Assembly: GCA_017427465.1 (NCBI GenBank) | Contig: JAFRST010000047.1 | Location: forward strand, 1-64,000 | Direction of reading: 5' to 3' | DNA: 64,000 bases | Source of the DNA: Clostridiales bacterium | GTDB taxonomy: Bacteria; Bacillota; Clostridia; Saccharofermentanales; Saccharofermentanaceae | In this document: positions 54,364 through 63,127 of the stretch, in pieces | How the letters are laid out: the number at the start of each line of letters is the position of its first letter | How positions within the stretch are numbered: the stretch's first letter is position 1 | Notes under the pieces: model-generated | The model's input: the letters and a program-made list of their open reading frames with translations, nothing else | Database searches by the model: none | Told to the model about the DNA's origin: nothing | Translations under genes and position numbers: made by a program

Positions 54364-56016
54364 ATGGCTAAGCGTAAACCCTACATCTTTATGACACAGG
54401 ACAAGCTGATCGATCTTTGCAGATACGATATCGGCTGGATCGAGATCGTCGGCGGGTCCGATCTGGATGCATATCCGGATTCCGGTTTTGAGGTCCAGTG
54501 TGAGAACGATTATCCGATGATGTTGTCGGATCTTAAGACTGCGCTTAATCATTTTGAGGAAGAAAAGCTCTCTTTCGATGACTTCGCCTTCGACTGGTGG
54601 TGCCCTGTCACCACATATTTCTATGAAGACCTCTGCCTGGATGAACTCCTGGGGCCTGACCCTGACAATATCTGCGATCTTTCGCTGCCTCCCCTGCCGG
54701 AGACTGATGAAGATATACTCGTTACCATCTTCATCAAGATCGCCAAGATAGCAGATACTACCGTTGGGACCGATAACTTCCCCAAGGGCACGGCTTCCGA
54801 TGTTCTGGATATCCCGGGACTTCTTAATCTCATCGAGAATTATGAGGATAATAAAGAGCTCCCGCCCGAAGAGCGCACATATACCAAAGACCAGATGCTC
54901 GTTTTTCTCAATCACTGGGATAACAGCCTCCTTTTATCTGATGCGCCCGAGGACGTTATCAACCGCTTTGTCCAGTTCACGGATACTCTTTGCGACCAGC
55001 ATGTTTTCGAAGCGATCAAGATAAAGGCATTCGCCTGCAACGGCGGCAATTCGGCATTCCCCTGCGATTACAGCGAAGCTGTAAGGCTCTTTACGGTCCT
55101 TCTTAAGGAGTTCGGATTCGGCTATGCCGCCAACGCATTGGGATTCATCTACTACGACGGCAAACTCACGGGCAAGCCTGACTTTGACAAGGCTTTCTCT
55201 TATTTTGCCATCGCTTCAAATTACGGCGTGCCTGAAGCCAAGCTTAAGTTCGCAGACATGCTCCTTTTGGGAGACGCCGGCAGCCCTGACCCGATCCTTG
55301 CTTACAATATCTACCTTCAGGTCTACCATGACTCGAGGATACGGTTTGAGAACGGCGAATTCAATTCGAATCTTCCGGAGAGCGCTATCAGGATCGCGAA
55401 GGCATTGAAGATCTTCCCTGACCAGAAGGTCAAGAGATTGAAGCTCCTTCTTGAAGCTACATATTCATCCTTTGTCCGCTACCAGGAGAATAAGGTCTAT
55501 TCGGATCTCGAGTTTTCCAAGAGCATTCAGCCTGAGATCGACAACGCGATCAATGAGTTCACTAACAAGGATCACGTCAAGATCAATACAGGATGGCAGC
55601 TCCTCGGAGACAACGATATTACTGATGTCTTCGATGATTTCACGGGGCCTCCGTTCCCTGCTTTCTATACGGCTAACGTCAGGAAGCTCAAGAGCGGCAA
55701 GCTTAAGTTCACCATCAAGCGTCACTCGATATTCCCCGGTTCGCCGGCTCCTCTGTCGCTGTCCGTCCAGCCATGGCTCTTAAGCGCGGGATTAAGCGAC
55801 AGACTCGATTTTACCCTGCCCGGCGAAGCGACTAACGATGCGATCGAATACCTTGCAAAAACAGGCGAAGCGGTCACCTTCGACAAGCTTGCCATCAATA
55901 ACGATATAGAGAAGAGCTTCTCTGCGTTCTCTTTTGTAAGGAATGGTGAAGTAGTCCTAGGATTCGGCTCCTGCAAGATCTTTTTTAACAAGCCCACAGG
56001 CAAGACTGTCGGTTAA
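54364..56016 (+). CDS. Sel1-like repeat protein of unknown role
   Basis: 550 residues, no signal peptide or membrane helix. The centre (~250-340) has Sel1-type helical pairs: AANALGFIYYDGKLTGKPDF followed by KAFSYFAIASNYGVPEAKLK and a second partial unit (DMLLLGDAGSPDPILAYNIY). The N-terminal 200 residues are acidic with many Trp and Tyr (DWWCPVTTYFYEDLCLDELL), and the C-terminal ~170 are beta-rich. Sel1 repeats bind partner proteins; neither end domain was recognised. It sits alone between glmS and a lipoprotein on the plus strand. Confidence 0.75.
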   Translation: MAKRKPYIFMTQDKLIDLCRYDIGWIEIVGGSDLDAYPDSGFEVQCENDYPMMLSDLKTALNHFEEEKLSFDDFAFDWWCPVTTYFYEDLCLDELLGPDPDNICDLSLPPLPETDEDILVTIFIKIAKIADTTVGTDNFPKGTASDVLDIPGLLNLIENYEDNKELPPEERTYTKDQMLVFLNHWDNSLLLSDAPEDVINRFVQFTDTLCDQHVFEAIKIKAFACNGGNSAFPCDYSEAVRLFTVLLKEFGFGYAANALGFIYYDGKLTGKPDFDKAFSYFAIASNYGVPEAKLKFADMLLLGDAGSPDPILAYNIYLQVYHDSRIRFENGEFNSNLPESAIRIAKALKIFPDQKVKRLKLLLEATYSSFVRYQENKVYSDLEFSKSIQPEIDNAINEFTNKDHVKINTGWQLLGDNDITDVFDDFTGPPFPAFYTANVRKLKSGKLKFTIKRHSIFPGSPAPLSLSVQPWLLSAGLSDRLDFTLPGEATNDAIEYLAKTGEAVTFDKLAINNDIEKSFSAFSFVRNGEVVLGFGSCKIFFNKPTGKTVG

Positions 56017-56118
56017 ACTTACAATCTTCCGCACTACTGCCTAAGAACCCTTACTGTAATATCTCCCGCCTTGGTATATAATTGCACATGTTTGCAAAAG
56101 GGATAACAGGTGTGACAG

Positions 56119-56931
56119 GTGGCTCTTAAAAGACGTTCCAACTTAATAAAGTCTCTTATCGTTCCGGCTTTGGTCATGGGCGTTCTTTTGAGCGGCTGCG
56201 AGAAGTCTGCTGCGGATACGTCTGTTGAAAGCTCCACGTCAGAGACATCCGATACTGAGACGGCAGCTCCCACTACGAGCGAGACAACTGCAGAAACGAC
56301 TATGGAGACGACGATAGCGACGACTGCTGAAACTACCGCTGAAGAGACATCCGGAGAGAGTGACTCTTCCTCTGATGACGAGTCTTCCACTGACGAGACC
56401 TCCGAGGAGACACAGAGAGATATCGGTTACGGCTCTTACGGTTTCCTCATAGGCGACTTGAGATTCCATTCCAAGAACGACATCTCCATGATGATCACTC
56501 AGGAAGATGCGACCGTTTACGACTTCGGCGCGAAGAAGTGCGACTGGATCGATGTTTATTATATCAATACCGAATATGACATGAAGACGTTCGATTCTTC
56601 ATACCGCTTCCTCGGGTTCTTCAACAACGATACTTCGGTAAGTTTTGACCCGTCCGTAGAGATCGGTCCGTGGACGACGCCCAAGGGCTCAAACCTCGAT
56701 CTTTATGTGGCTGAGATAACGATCATTTCGAGGAACCTCGTGATCAAGCTGTGCCCCAAATACCCTAACTATTTTGACTACTATAATGTCTCTATCTGCG
56801 GCAGGGGCTACTATTGCTCTGTTGACCAGCTGCAGATGATGGATTTCTTCCTGAGTTATCTTGAAGAGAACCCCGGCGTCGATCCTTTGGAAGGCATTAT
56901 CGAGGCTGAAGATCACATTTACTATTTCTGA
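56119..56931 (+). CDS. Lipoprotein with Thr/Glu-rich linker
   Basis: 270 residues from a GTG start at 56119 with no strong ribosome binding site. The signal peptide ends in lipobox GVLLSGC. Residues ~30-100 are a low-complexity Thr/Ser/Glu linker (repeats such as TTAETTMETT), which usually spans the cell wall. The ~160-residue C-terminal domain (GYGSYGFLIGDLRFHSKND...) was not recognised; it has several Tyr-rich strands and pairs of cysteines. Surface-exposed and probably monofunctional. A TATAAT at about 56082 may be its -10. Confidence 0.75.
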   Translation: MALKRRSNLIKSLIVPALVMGVLLSGCEKSAADTSVESSTSETSDTETAAPTTSETTAETTMETTIATTAETTAEETSGESDSSSDDESSTDETSEETQRDIGYGSYGFLIGDLRFHSKNDISMMITQEDATVYDFGAKKCDWIDVYYINTEYDMKTFDSSYRFLGFFNNDTSVSFDPSVEIGPWTTPKGSNLDLYVAEITIISRNLVIKLCPKYPNYFDYYNVSICGRGYYCSVDQLQMMDFFLSYLEENPGVDPLEGIIEAEDHIYYF

Positions 56932-56956
56932 TCTTCTAGCGCCTGATTTTTTGTAG

Positions 56957-57046
56957 AAGCACCCCGACATATAAAATCCGCAAGAATCCTGTTTTCGTAT
57001 GTCGGAGCAAACCAGTCTTTCAACAAACAGGATTTCCGTGGTGCTT
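56957..57046. other. Interleaved inverted repeats, pseudoknot-capable element
   Basis: Three perfect arm pairs lie in 90 bp: AAGCACC/GGTGCTT (56957-56963, 57040-57046), CCGACATA/TATGTCGG (56964-56971, 56998-57005) and AATCCTGTTT/AAACAGGATT (56985-56994, 57025-57034). The first encloses all; the second stacks directly on it; the third interleaves with the second, so they form either a pseudoknot or two alternative folds. No T-tract follows on either strand. It lies between the lipoprotein gene and the ribU promoter. Confidence 0.65.
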
Positions 57047-57062
57047 AACCCTCTAAAATCTC

Positions 57063-57090
57063 TTTACAATCTTTCCTTCCAATGTATAAT
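57063..57090 (+). promoter_or_regulatory. Promoter of the FMN riboswitch/ribU transcript
   Basis: TTTACA (57063-57068), 16 bp, TATAAT (57085-57090), about 8 bp before the start of the riboswitch. Confidence 0.7.
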
Positions 57091-57097
57091 ATGAACC

Positions 57098-57230
57098 GTC
57101 CAAGGCGGAGTGTGATTCTCCGACCGGCGGTGAACGTTAGACGCGTAAGCCCGCAAGCCTCATAAATTCTTATGGTGAGGTTGACCCGGTGTGAGTCCGG
57201 GGCCGACGGTAAAGTCCGGAAGAAAGGAAG
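57098..57230 (+). ncRNA. FMN riboswitch (RFN element)
   Basis: Conserved RFN blocks are all present: AGGCGGAGTGTGATTCTCC, GACCGGCGGTGAA, the AGCCCGCAAGCC strand, GACCCGGTGTGAGTCCGGGG, and GCCGACGGTAAAGTCCGGA. A variable hairpin (CCTCATAA/TTATGGTGAGG) sits between. Only about 11 bases separate the aptamer from the ribU start and they hold the AAAGGAAG ribosome binding site, so FMN most likely blocks translation rather than terminating transcription. Confidence 0.97.
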
Positions 57231-57240
57231 TGTATTTTCA

Positions 57241-57918
57241 ATGTCTGAAACTAATTTGACCGTTAAGGCGGATTCTCAAGCTGCGCGCAAAATGCATCTG
57301 CGCCGCATCGCTTCTACCGCGATTCTCTCTGCTATGGCTGCAATCCTCATGTTTCTTGAGATAAGGCCTTCGCTCATTTTGCTGCCGTTCCCGGATTTCC
57401 TTGCATTCGATTTCTCCGAGATTCCGGTGCTCATCGGAACATTCGCATTAGGTCCTGTCTGGGGCGTCGTTATTGAGCTTATCAAGAACCTTCTGCACCT
57501 TCCCTTTTCAGGATCTATGGGTGTCGGCGAGCTTTCAAATTTCCTCGTAGGTGCCGTCTTCGTTTTCACAGCAGGACATATCTACCGCAAGATCCGCACC
57601 AAGAAGGGCGCAGCTATGGCAATGGCTTTCGCTACGCTTATTTTCTCTTTGGCATCGATGCCTATCAACTATTACATCAATCTGCCTTTCTATGCTAAGG
57701 CTTTCGGTCTTTCCATGGATGCGGTAATCGGCATGAGCGCAGAAGTCAATCCTCTCGTTAAAGACCCGATGACTCTCCTGTTATTTGTTTTCTTTACATT
57801 CAACATGTTCAAGGGAATCGTAGTAGGTATCATCACGTTCTTCATATACAAGCCGATATCAAAGTTGATCAACAGGACTTACGATAAGACGCACGCGCCA
57901 AAGGCCCAAAAAGCTTAA
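57241..57918 (+). CDS. ribU: Riboflavin ECF transporter, substrate-binding S component
   Basis: 225 residues with about six membrane helices. After a charged N-terminus, STAILSAMAAILMFLEI matches the start of S components, which hold the AxxxA motif for the energy-coupling module. The RibU identity comes mostly from the FMN riboswitch directly upstream and the overall layout (FDFSEIPVLIGTFALGPVWG). The shared EcfA/EcfT module is not in the window. A hairpin follows before the next gene. Confidence 0.93.
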   Translation: MSETNLTVKADSQAARKMHLRRIASTAILSAMAAILMFLEIRPSLILLPFPDFLAFDFSEIPVLIGTFALGPVWGVVIELIKNLLHLPFSGSMGVGELSNFLVGAVFVFTAGHIYRKIRTKKGAAMAMAFATLIFSLASMPINYYINLPFYAKAFGLSMDAVIGMSAEVNPLVKDPMTLLLFVFFTFNMFKGIVVGIITFFIYKPISKLINRTYDKTHAPKAQKA

Positions 57919-57944
57919 AACATCTCATAGTTTTAAAAGCATGC

Positions 57945-57986
57945 TATAATCCCCTTAAATCATTTTGATTTTTATGATTTAGGGGG
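57945..57986 (+). promoter_or_regulatory. TATAAT followed by a hairpin that buries the next ribosome binding site
   Basis: TGCTATAAT (57942-57950) is an extended -10. CCCCTTAAATCAT (57951-57963) pairs with ATGATTTAGGGG (57974-57985), a 13-bp stem with one G-T pair. The 3' arm contains the AGGGGG ribosome binding site of the DUF6273 gene at 57996. It could be the ribU terminator, or a 5' hairpin that limits translation. Confidence 0.55.
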
Positions 57987-57995
57987 ATTTTAAGA

Positions 57996-59426
57996 ATGAA
58001 AAGGATTTCTCTTGTTTTGGCAGCAGCGATCCTGCTCACCTTTCTGTCTGCAGGACTGACTTCGTGCAAAAAATCCGCAAAGGAAACGGGGGACTCCCAG
58101 GATGTCTCTGAAGATACAAAAGAGTCTTCGGATTATTCGGGCGACGGATATTCCCCACTGGATCTTGAGGAAATAACCTTCGGTTCATACGGCGGCCAAG
58201 ATATCGTCTGGCTGGTGCTCGATTCGACGGATAACGGCGTGCTCGTACTTTCCAAGTATGTCATCGATTACGGTACATTCGACGGCGATGATGTTATGAG
58301 ATCCTGGGAGTCCACAAGGCTCCAGCCCTGGCTGAACGAGGATTTCTACGAGCAGGCTTTTACCGATGAAGAGAAAGAGAAGATCCTCTGGACCGAGATT
58401 GCGATCAATGACCATCTCACGGATTATGTTAGCGGGTATCCCACGGAAGATATGTACAGGGATCCGGCCCTTAACCGCGTATTCCTTATGAGCATGGAAG
58501 AACTGGATTATTATTCGGACAAGCTTACCACATGCTATTGCGAGGCTACGGATTATGCCGTTTCACAGGGCGCCGACAAGATCGACTGCGACTGGTGGGT
58601 CAGAGGTCCCTGTGAGATCCAGCGCACATCCGACGGAACTGACACGGGCAAGCCTTATCTTAACAGCAAGAGTGATCCTTCAAATGGCAAGTTCGAACTG
58701 ATGTTCACGGATGATCCCAGCGGAATAAGGCCTGCAATGTGGATCGATTATTTTGATATCGTAAAGGACAGAGTGGAGCCTTCTGACTGGATCGCTGAGG
58801 TCAGCGTGGAGACTTCCTCACATGACGGTCTTTATACATACACACTCTATTCCGGCTCCGATTATGAGATGACTCTCGAGATGGATGTTAATATCGATGA
58901 CTACATAAACGGTAATGTTTTCGACCTTCCAAAACTCTTAAAGGATTACGGATGGGAATTCTACGATTCAGACGCAAATCCTACAGATGACATCAAAGAA
59001 ATCTCTACAGCTGTCAAAAACGGCAACGGGCATCAGACGCAGTTCGGGTTCTTCGGCGTTAACAGCCAGAATGACCAGTTTACGGATTTCTATTTCGAAT
59101 ACCATATGCTGCCAAAAGCCGGAGAAAGCATCTTTGATGCCGAATCTTATTATCCGAGGGATTATCCCGGAAGAGACGGCAATTACGAGATCTATGAACC
59201 GCTGGTCGGCTTCGATGATCACAAGATAGAATATCTCGTCAACGGTTTCGGATATGACTACTGGGGCGATCTCACATACGGCTTATCTTATTCGGATATA
59301 GTCATACTCGTATACGGAATAAGATTTGCTTCAGATGAGGCGAACTTCGGTAAGAATCCGTACTATTACACGTCCATGAAAGGCAGCGAAAGCATTATGT
59401 GGTCGATGTGCTACGATCTGCCGTAA
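57996..59426 (+). CDS. DUF6273-domain lipoprotein
   Basis: 476 residues. Signal peptide with lipobox GLTSC. Residues ~60-260 follow the DUF6273 pattern of Clostridia surface proteins: ITFGSYGGQDIVWLVLD, VLVLSKYVIDYGTF, SWESTRLQPWLNEDFYEQAF, then CDWWVRGPCE and GIRPAMWIDYF. The remaining ~210 residues are beta-rich and were not recognised. The domain's function is not established. The ribosome binding site sits in a hairpin. Confidence 0.85.
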   Translation: MKRISLVLAAAILLTFLSAGLTSCKKSAKETGDSQDVSEDTKESSDYSGDGYSPLDLEEITFGSYGGQDIVWLVLDSTDNGVLVLSKYVIDYGTFDGDDVMRSWESTRLQPWLNEDFYEQAFTDEEKEKILWTEIAINDHLTDYVSGYPTEDMYRDPALNRVFLMSMEELDYYSDKLTTCYCEATDYAVSQGADKIDCDWWVRGPCEIQRTSDGTDTGKPYLNSKSDPSNGKFELMFTDDPSGIRPAMWIDYFDIVKDRVEPSDWIAEVSVETSSHDGLYTYTLYSGSDYEMTLEMDVNIDDYINGNVFDLPKLLKDYGWEFYDSDANPTDDIKEISTAVKNGNGHQTQFGFFGVNSQNDQFTDFYFEYHMLPKAGESIFDAESYYPRDYPGRDGNYEIYEPLVGFDDHKIEYLVNGFGYDYWGDLTYGLSYSDIVILVYGIRFASDEANFGKNPYYYTSMKGSESIMWSMCYDLP

Positions 59427-59503
59427 AGCTTATTGTAAATCTGATTAAAAGAACTGATTTCCTGCCCGGCGGGAAATCAGTTTTTATTTGTGAGGAACGC
59501 GCG

Positions 59504-59760
59504 ACGGGTAAAAACGCGAAAACTGTTTGTTTTATCCGTATTTTTGCGCTGAAATATAACTTCGAATCGCATTTTCGACGGGTAAAAACGCGAAAACTGC
59601 TGGTTTTATCCGTATTTTCGCGCTGAAATATAACCCCAGAACGCATTTTTTACGGGTAAAAACTCAAAGAAACGTATTTTTACCCGTCACACAAGCATAT
59701 CTATCCTGATAAGGCGCAAAAAATACGGGTAAAAACACCAAAAAGTCTGTTTTTACCCGT
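59504..59760. repeat. 74-bp hairpin repeat array (family C), four units
   Basis: ACGGGTAAAAA begins at 59504, 59578, 59652 and 59725, so the spacings are 74, 74 and 73 bp. In units 3 and 4 the partner TTTTTACCCGT lies at 59677-59687 and 59750-59760, a perfect 11-bp stem; units 1 and 2 have GTTTTATCCGT at 59529-59539 and 59603-59613 (one wobble pair, one mismatch). All four loops are 14 nt. It fills the gap between two converging genes, in which I see no gene. Confidence 0.92.
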
Positions 59761-59787
59761 CACATGCAAATACTGTCAGCAGAGAAC

Positions 59788-60675
59788 CTATCTTCTTCCC
59801 ACCGCGTTCTCGGCGATCAGCTTGATCTGCTTTTGAGCCTGCGGCCAGTCGGGGTGCGCTATCTGGAAAACGTGGTGCATTTTAAGGTCGCCGTCGTTCA
59901 GAGCATCGTCGAACAACGCGTCAGTCAGGTGCGATTTGAACTCCTTGCTCTGCTCGCGCATCATGTCATCTTCGCCCGTTACGATGCAGATCCTAAGGTC
60001 CGGCTCACGCCCGGCGAGGAGGTTTAAGTTATACGCGTAGTCAGGAAGGCGCTGGTGTTCTTTTCTGTTGTCAGGAAGATTCTCAAAGAAGAACCCCGGG
60101 AATTCTTTAATCGGCATCTTTATGCCCGGGCAGATCATGTTAGCAGATTCGACAGATCCCCTGAGCTTCTCGAAAACCCACATGGCATGCGCTATGTGTC
60201 TGCTCCTTGCACAGACGGCGACCATGTAAGAAAGATAACCGCCGGCCGAATCACCGACTGTGTGGTAAGTCTTAAAGCCGTATTTGATATAGACATAATT
60301 CATTGCCTTGAAGATCTCGTTGATTATCTGGGGCAACGTGGTCTCAGGCAGAAGTGTGTAATCGACATTGACTACCGGTATGCCTGCTTCGATGGCGAGG
60401 TGCATGCCGAAGTTCTGGTCGAGTTTTTTCGTGCCGTATACAAAAGCTCCGCCGTGGATGAGGATGAAGCATTCTTTCGCGCCGTAACATCCGAAAGGAG
60501 TGTAAACGTCCAGCTTCAAAGGCTTGTCACCGTCTTTGTAGATGACGTCCATCTCTGTCTTGCATTCAGCGGGAAAAACTTCCGACTCAAGTCTGGGGGT
60601 ATCGAAGGCCGTGCAATTCTGTATGAAAAGCTGTCTGAACTTTTCTGCTCTGTAACGTTTGAAAGAATTGAACAT
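59788..60675 (-). CDS. Alpha/beta hydrolase (HSL-type esterase)
   Basis: 295 residues, cytosolic. The oxyanion loop is ILIHGGAFVYGT, the nucleophile elbow HTVGDSAGGYLSYMV, and the Asp and His are likely in VTGEDDMM and QIAHPDWPQ. This is the hormone-sensitive lipase-like subgroup, which mostly hydrolyses small esters. It follows the O-antigen-ligase-like gene by 19 bp, so the pair may be one operon; deacylation of a surface sugar is possible but only inferred. Confidence 0.88.
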   Translation of the reverse strand: MFNSFKRYRAEKFRQLFIQNCTAFDTPRLESEVFPAECKTEMDVIYKDGDKPLKLDVYTPFGCYGAKECFILIHGGAFVYGTKKLDQNFGMHLAIEAGIPVVNVDYTLLPETTLPQIINEIFKAMNYVYIKYGFKTYHTVGDSAGGYLSYMVAVCARSRHIAHAMWVFEKLRGSVESANMICPGIKMPIKEFPGFFFENLPDNRKEHQRLPDYAYNLNLLAGREPDLRICIVTGEDDMMREQSKEFKSHLTDALFDDALNDGDLKMHHVFQIAHPDWPQAQKQIKLIAENAVGRR

Positions 60676-60694
60676 GGGACGCCCCCTTTCTTCG

Positions 60695-62104
60695 TCAGCG
60701 CTTCTTGAAAGACACCGCCTTTGTCCTGGGGGTTATGAGGCCCAGGAAGATCCAGAAATAAACAGCTACGTTCATAACGCTTGAGCTTAAGAGTGCCTGC
60801 GCAAGATATGCTGCGACAACGCCTAAGCAGATCCAGAGGATGCTCCTCTTCTCTTCGTCCTTCTCGCCGATTATCGCCTTTACAACACCTGATACGGAGT
60901 AGACGAGCAGAGCGAGATAGTTGATGAGCGCGGGAATACCCTGTGTCGCGAGTGTATGGATGTATTCGTTATGGCCCTTATCCTGGACACGGCTGACACC
61001 TTCGATGTACGTAGGCATCTCTCTGAACGCCTGGCCGAGGTTATCAAGACCGATACCGGTAAGCGGGTGATTCTTCGTAGCGTAGAGGGCAACCTTCCAT
61101 ATCCAGCCTCTGCCGGAGCCGAAGCCCTCGTCGCCGGTGAGCAGATCGGCAACGTCATTGCTTGCCGTGTATTCGACTCTTGAGACGATGTAAGGAGTGA
61201 ACATTACGGTGATTATCATGACCACAAGATAGCCGATAGCGATAACGAGGCAACCGTTGGTGATGTCCCTGAATGTTTCCTTGTCGATGTTGCTCTTCTT
61301 GCGCATGACAAGAAGCGATACGACATATGTGAAGACGAGGCCTATCATGCCGAGCCATGCAAGACGCGCCTGGCTTGCAAGGAGAGTGTAGAACACGAGC
61401 AGTGATACTGCGTAGATGATCCACTTGAAGACCTGTGACTTGAAGAGCTTTTTGCTGAAGATGAAAAGACCTGCGGTAACAGCCGTAAGGACTGTCGAGA
61501 GCGTGCCGTAGAAATTGGTGTTCTGGACTGTGCCGTATGTCGTTTTAGATACGCGGTCATCACGGAAGAGGCAGTATGTGATCTCCCAGTCGAATGTCTG
61601 GAAGTATGCGACGACACCTTCTAAAAGAGCTACGAAAACAAGTGAGTAAAGAAGCTTCTTGCGGAGCGCCGGGTCTTTTATCATGGAGCCCGCATAGAAC
61701 AGGCCGTAGTAGCACATGAAGTGCATCGGCCATTCGCAGTAATACTCTGATCCGCCTGCGAAAACACCGTAGTTGACAGAGAATATCATGGACAGCAGCA
61801 TGAATACCGTGAGCGTGACATAGAAGATGTCTGCTACGTAGAGCTTGAAGCCCTTAACGATCCTCATGACAAATGAGATGACAATGACAGCCGTAAGCAC
61901 GATCGCAAAATACTTGATGATGTGAGCCTGGTACTTGGACGGTGTGAATCTCTTGAACGAGCCGACCTTAAACTTTCTCAAGAATTCAAAGACCACCTCG
62001 ATAACAGGCAGCAAAACAAGAAGTGCCATGGACATGTAGCAGAAGATCTGATCCTGGATCTTCTGATACATTGAAGGCTTTAACGCTACTTCGTCAGTCA
62101 TCAT
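60695..62104 (-). CDS. O-antigen ligase/polymerase-like membrane protein
   Basis: 469 residues with roughly 10-12 hydrophobic segments. The long loop ATKNHPLTGIGLDNLGQAF with downstream DKGHNEYIHTLATQGIPALI is the signature of the Wzy_C/O-antigen ligase family, including its conserved His. In Gram-positive bacteria such proteins polymerise or attach surface polysaccharides or teichoic-type glycans. Two adjacent ATGs (62104, 62101) follow AAGGGG. It may use galactofuranose-containing repeat units in view of glf in this window, which is a guess. Confidence 0.88.
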   Translation of the reverse strand: MMTDEVALKPSMYQKIQDQIFCYMSMALLVLLPVIEVVFEFLRKFKVGSFKRFTPSKYQAHIIKYFAIVLTAVIVISFVMRIVKGFKLYVADIFYVTLTVFMLLSMIFSVNYGVFAGGSEYYCEWPMHFMCYYGLFYAGSMIKDPALRKKLLYSLVFVALLEGVVAYFQTFDWEITYCLFRDDRVSKTTYGTVQNTNFYGTLSTVLTAVTAGLFIFSKKLFKSQVFKWIIYAVSLLVFYTLLASQARLAWLGMIGLVFTYVVSLLVMRKKSNIDKETFRDITNGCLVIAIGYLVVMIITVMFTPYIVSRVEYTASNDVADLLTGDEGFGSGRGWIWKVALYATKNHPLTGIGLDNLGQAFREMPTYIEGVSRVQDKGHNEYIHTLATQGIPALINYLALLVYSVSGVVKAIIGEKDEEKRSILWICLGVVAAYLAQALLSSSVMNVAVYFWIFLGLITPRTKAVSFKKR

Positions 62105-62191
62105 TATTCCCCTTTGTACAAAATCATTTCATTATTTGGCTCATTATAATTTATTTAATTGCTTGTGATAACCCTTGCTGTCTCTATGTTA

Positions 62192-62197
62192 TATAAT
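62192..62197 (+). promoter_or_regulatory. Likely -10 element for ttdA
   Basis: TATAAT 30 bp before ttdA; no good -35 at the right distance (TTGTGA is 23 bp upstream). Confidence 0.4.
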
Positions 62198-62227
62198 TGA
62201 CACATCAAAATTTAACGGAGGATCCGT

Positions 62228-63127
62228 ATGTCAGAAGTGTCAGCACGCGAACAGTTGTCCAGGCTCGTCGCATCCTTTATGGCTTATTCCGCAGGGCATC
62301 TCCCCGAAGACGTTAAGACGCGTCTTGCGCAGATGAAACAAATCGAGAACGAGGGCTTTGCTCCCGATATCTACAATGTTATGGAAAAGAATATGCAGCT
62401 CGCAGATTCTTTGAAGAGACCTTCATGCCAGGACACAGGCATCCCGCAGTTTTTCGCGCGCGTCGGATCCAAGTGGCCTTACATGGACATCATCGAAGAT
62501 GCTCTCATCGACGCGGTCAAGAACGCGACATCGAATGCTCCTCTGAGACCTAATGCTGTAGAAGTTTTCGAAGAGAAGAACACGGGCAATAACATCGGCA
62601 CGCACAGCCCCTGGATCGACTGGGAGATCGTCAAGGACTCAGACCGGTTGGAACTTTATTTCTACATGGCAGGCGGCGGATGCTCACTGCCGGGATTCTC
62701 CAAGGTGCTCATGCCTCTTGAAGGCTACGAAGGCATCGCTAAGGCTGTCTTTGACCAGATGACCACATACGGCGTAAATGCCTGCCCTCCCTGCCTCGTA
62801 GGCATCGGTATCGCAGGTTCTTCGGAAGTTGCAGCCAAGCTCTCCAAAAAGGCTCTCTTAAGACAGGTAGGATCGCACAATCCTAACCCCAAGGCAGCGC
62901 AGATGGAAAAGCTCATCGAAGACGGTCTCAACTTCATCGGCTTAGGACCCGGCGGATTCGGCGGCAAGCTCTCCGTCATGGGCGTTAACATAGAGCAGGC
63001 ATCAAGACACCCTGCAACACTTGCGATGGGACTTTCCACCGCATGCTGGGCACACAGAAGAGCAGGTATCAGGATCAATCCTGACTTCACCTACGATTTC
63101 TTCACACACAAGGGGGCAGTCTTATGA
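62228..63127 (+). CDS. ttdA: L(+)-tartrate dehydratase/class I fumarase, alpha subunit
   Basis: 299 residues, close to E. coli TtdA (303). The Fe-S dehydratase signatures are RPSCQDTGIPQFFARVGS (first cluster Cys), MAGGGCSLPGFSKVLMP (second Cys) and NACPPCLVGIGIAGS (third). It dehydrates a hydroxy-dicarboxylate, L-tartrate to oxaloacetate, or malate/fumarate in related enzymes. I prefer TtdA for the GGGCSLPG/KVLMP wording and the lengths, but class I two-subunit fumarase is hard to exclude. GGAGGATC precedes the ATG. Confidence 0.9.
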   Translation: MSEVSAREQLSRLVASFMAYSAGHLPEDVKTRLAQMKQIENEGFAPDIYNVMEKNMQLADSLKRPSCQDTGIPQFFARVGSKWPYMDIIEDALIDAVKNATSNAPLRPNAVEVFEEKNTGNNIGTHSPWIDWEIVKDSDRLELYFYMAGGGCSLPGFSKVLMPLEGYEGIAKAVFDQMTTYGVNACPPCLVGIGIAGSSEVAAKLSKKALLRQVGSHNPNPKAAQMEKLIEDGLNFIGLGPGGFGGKLSVMGVNIEQASRHPATLAMGLSTACWAHRRAGIRINPDFTYDFFTHKGAVL

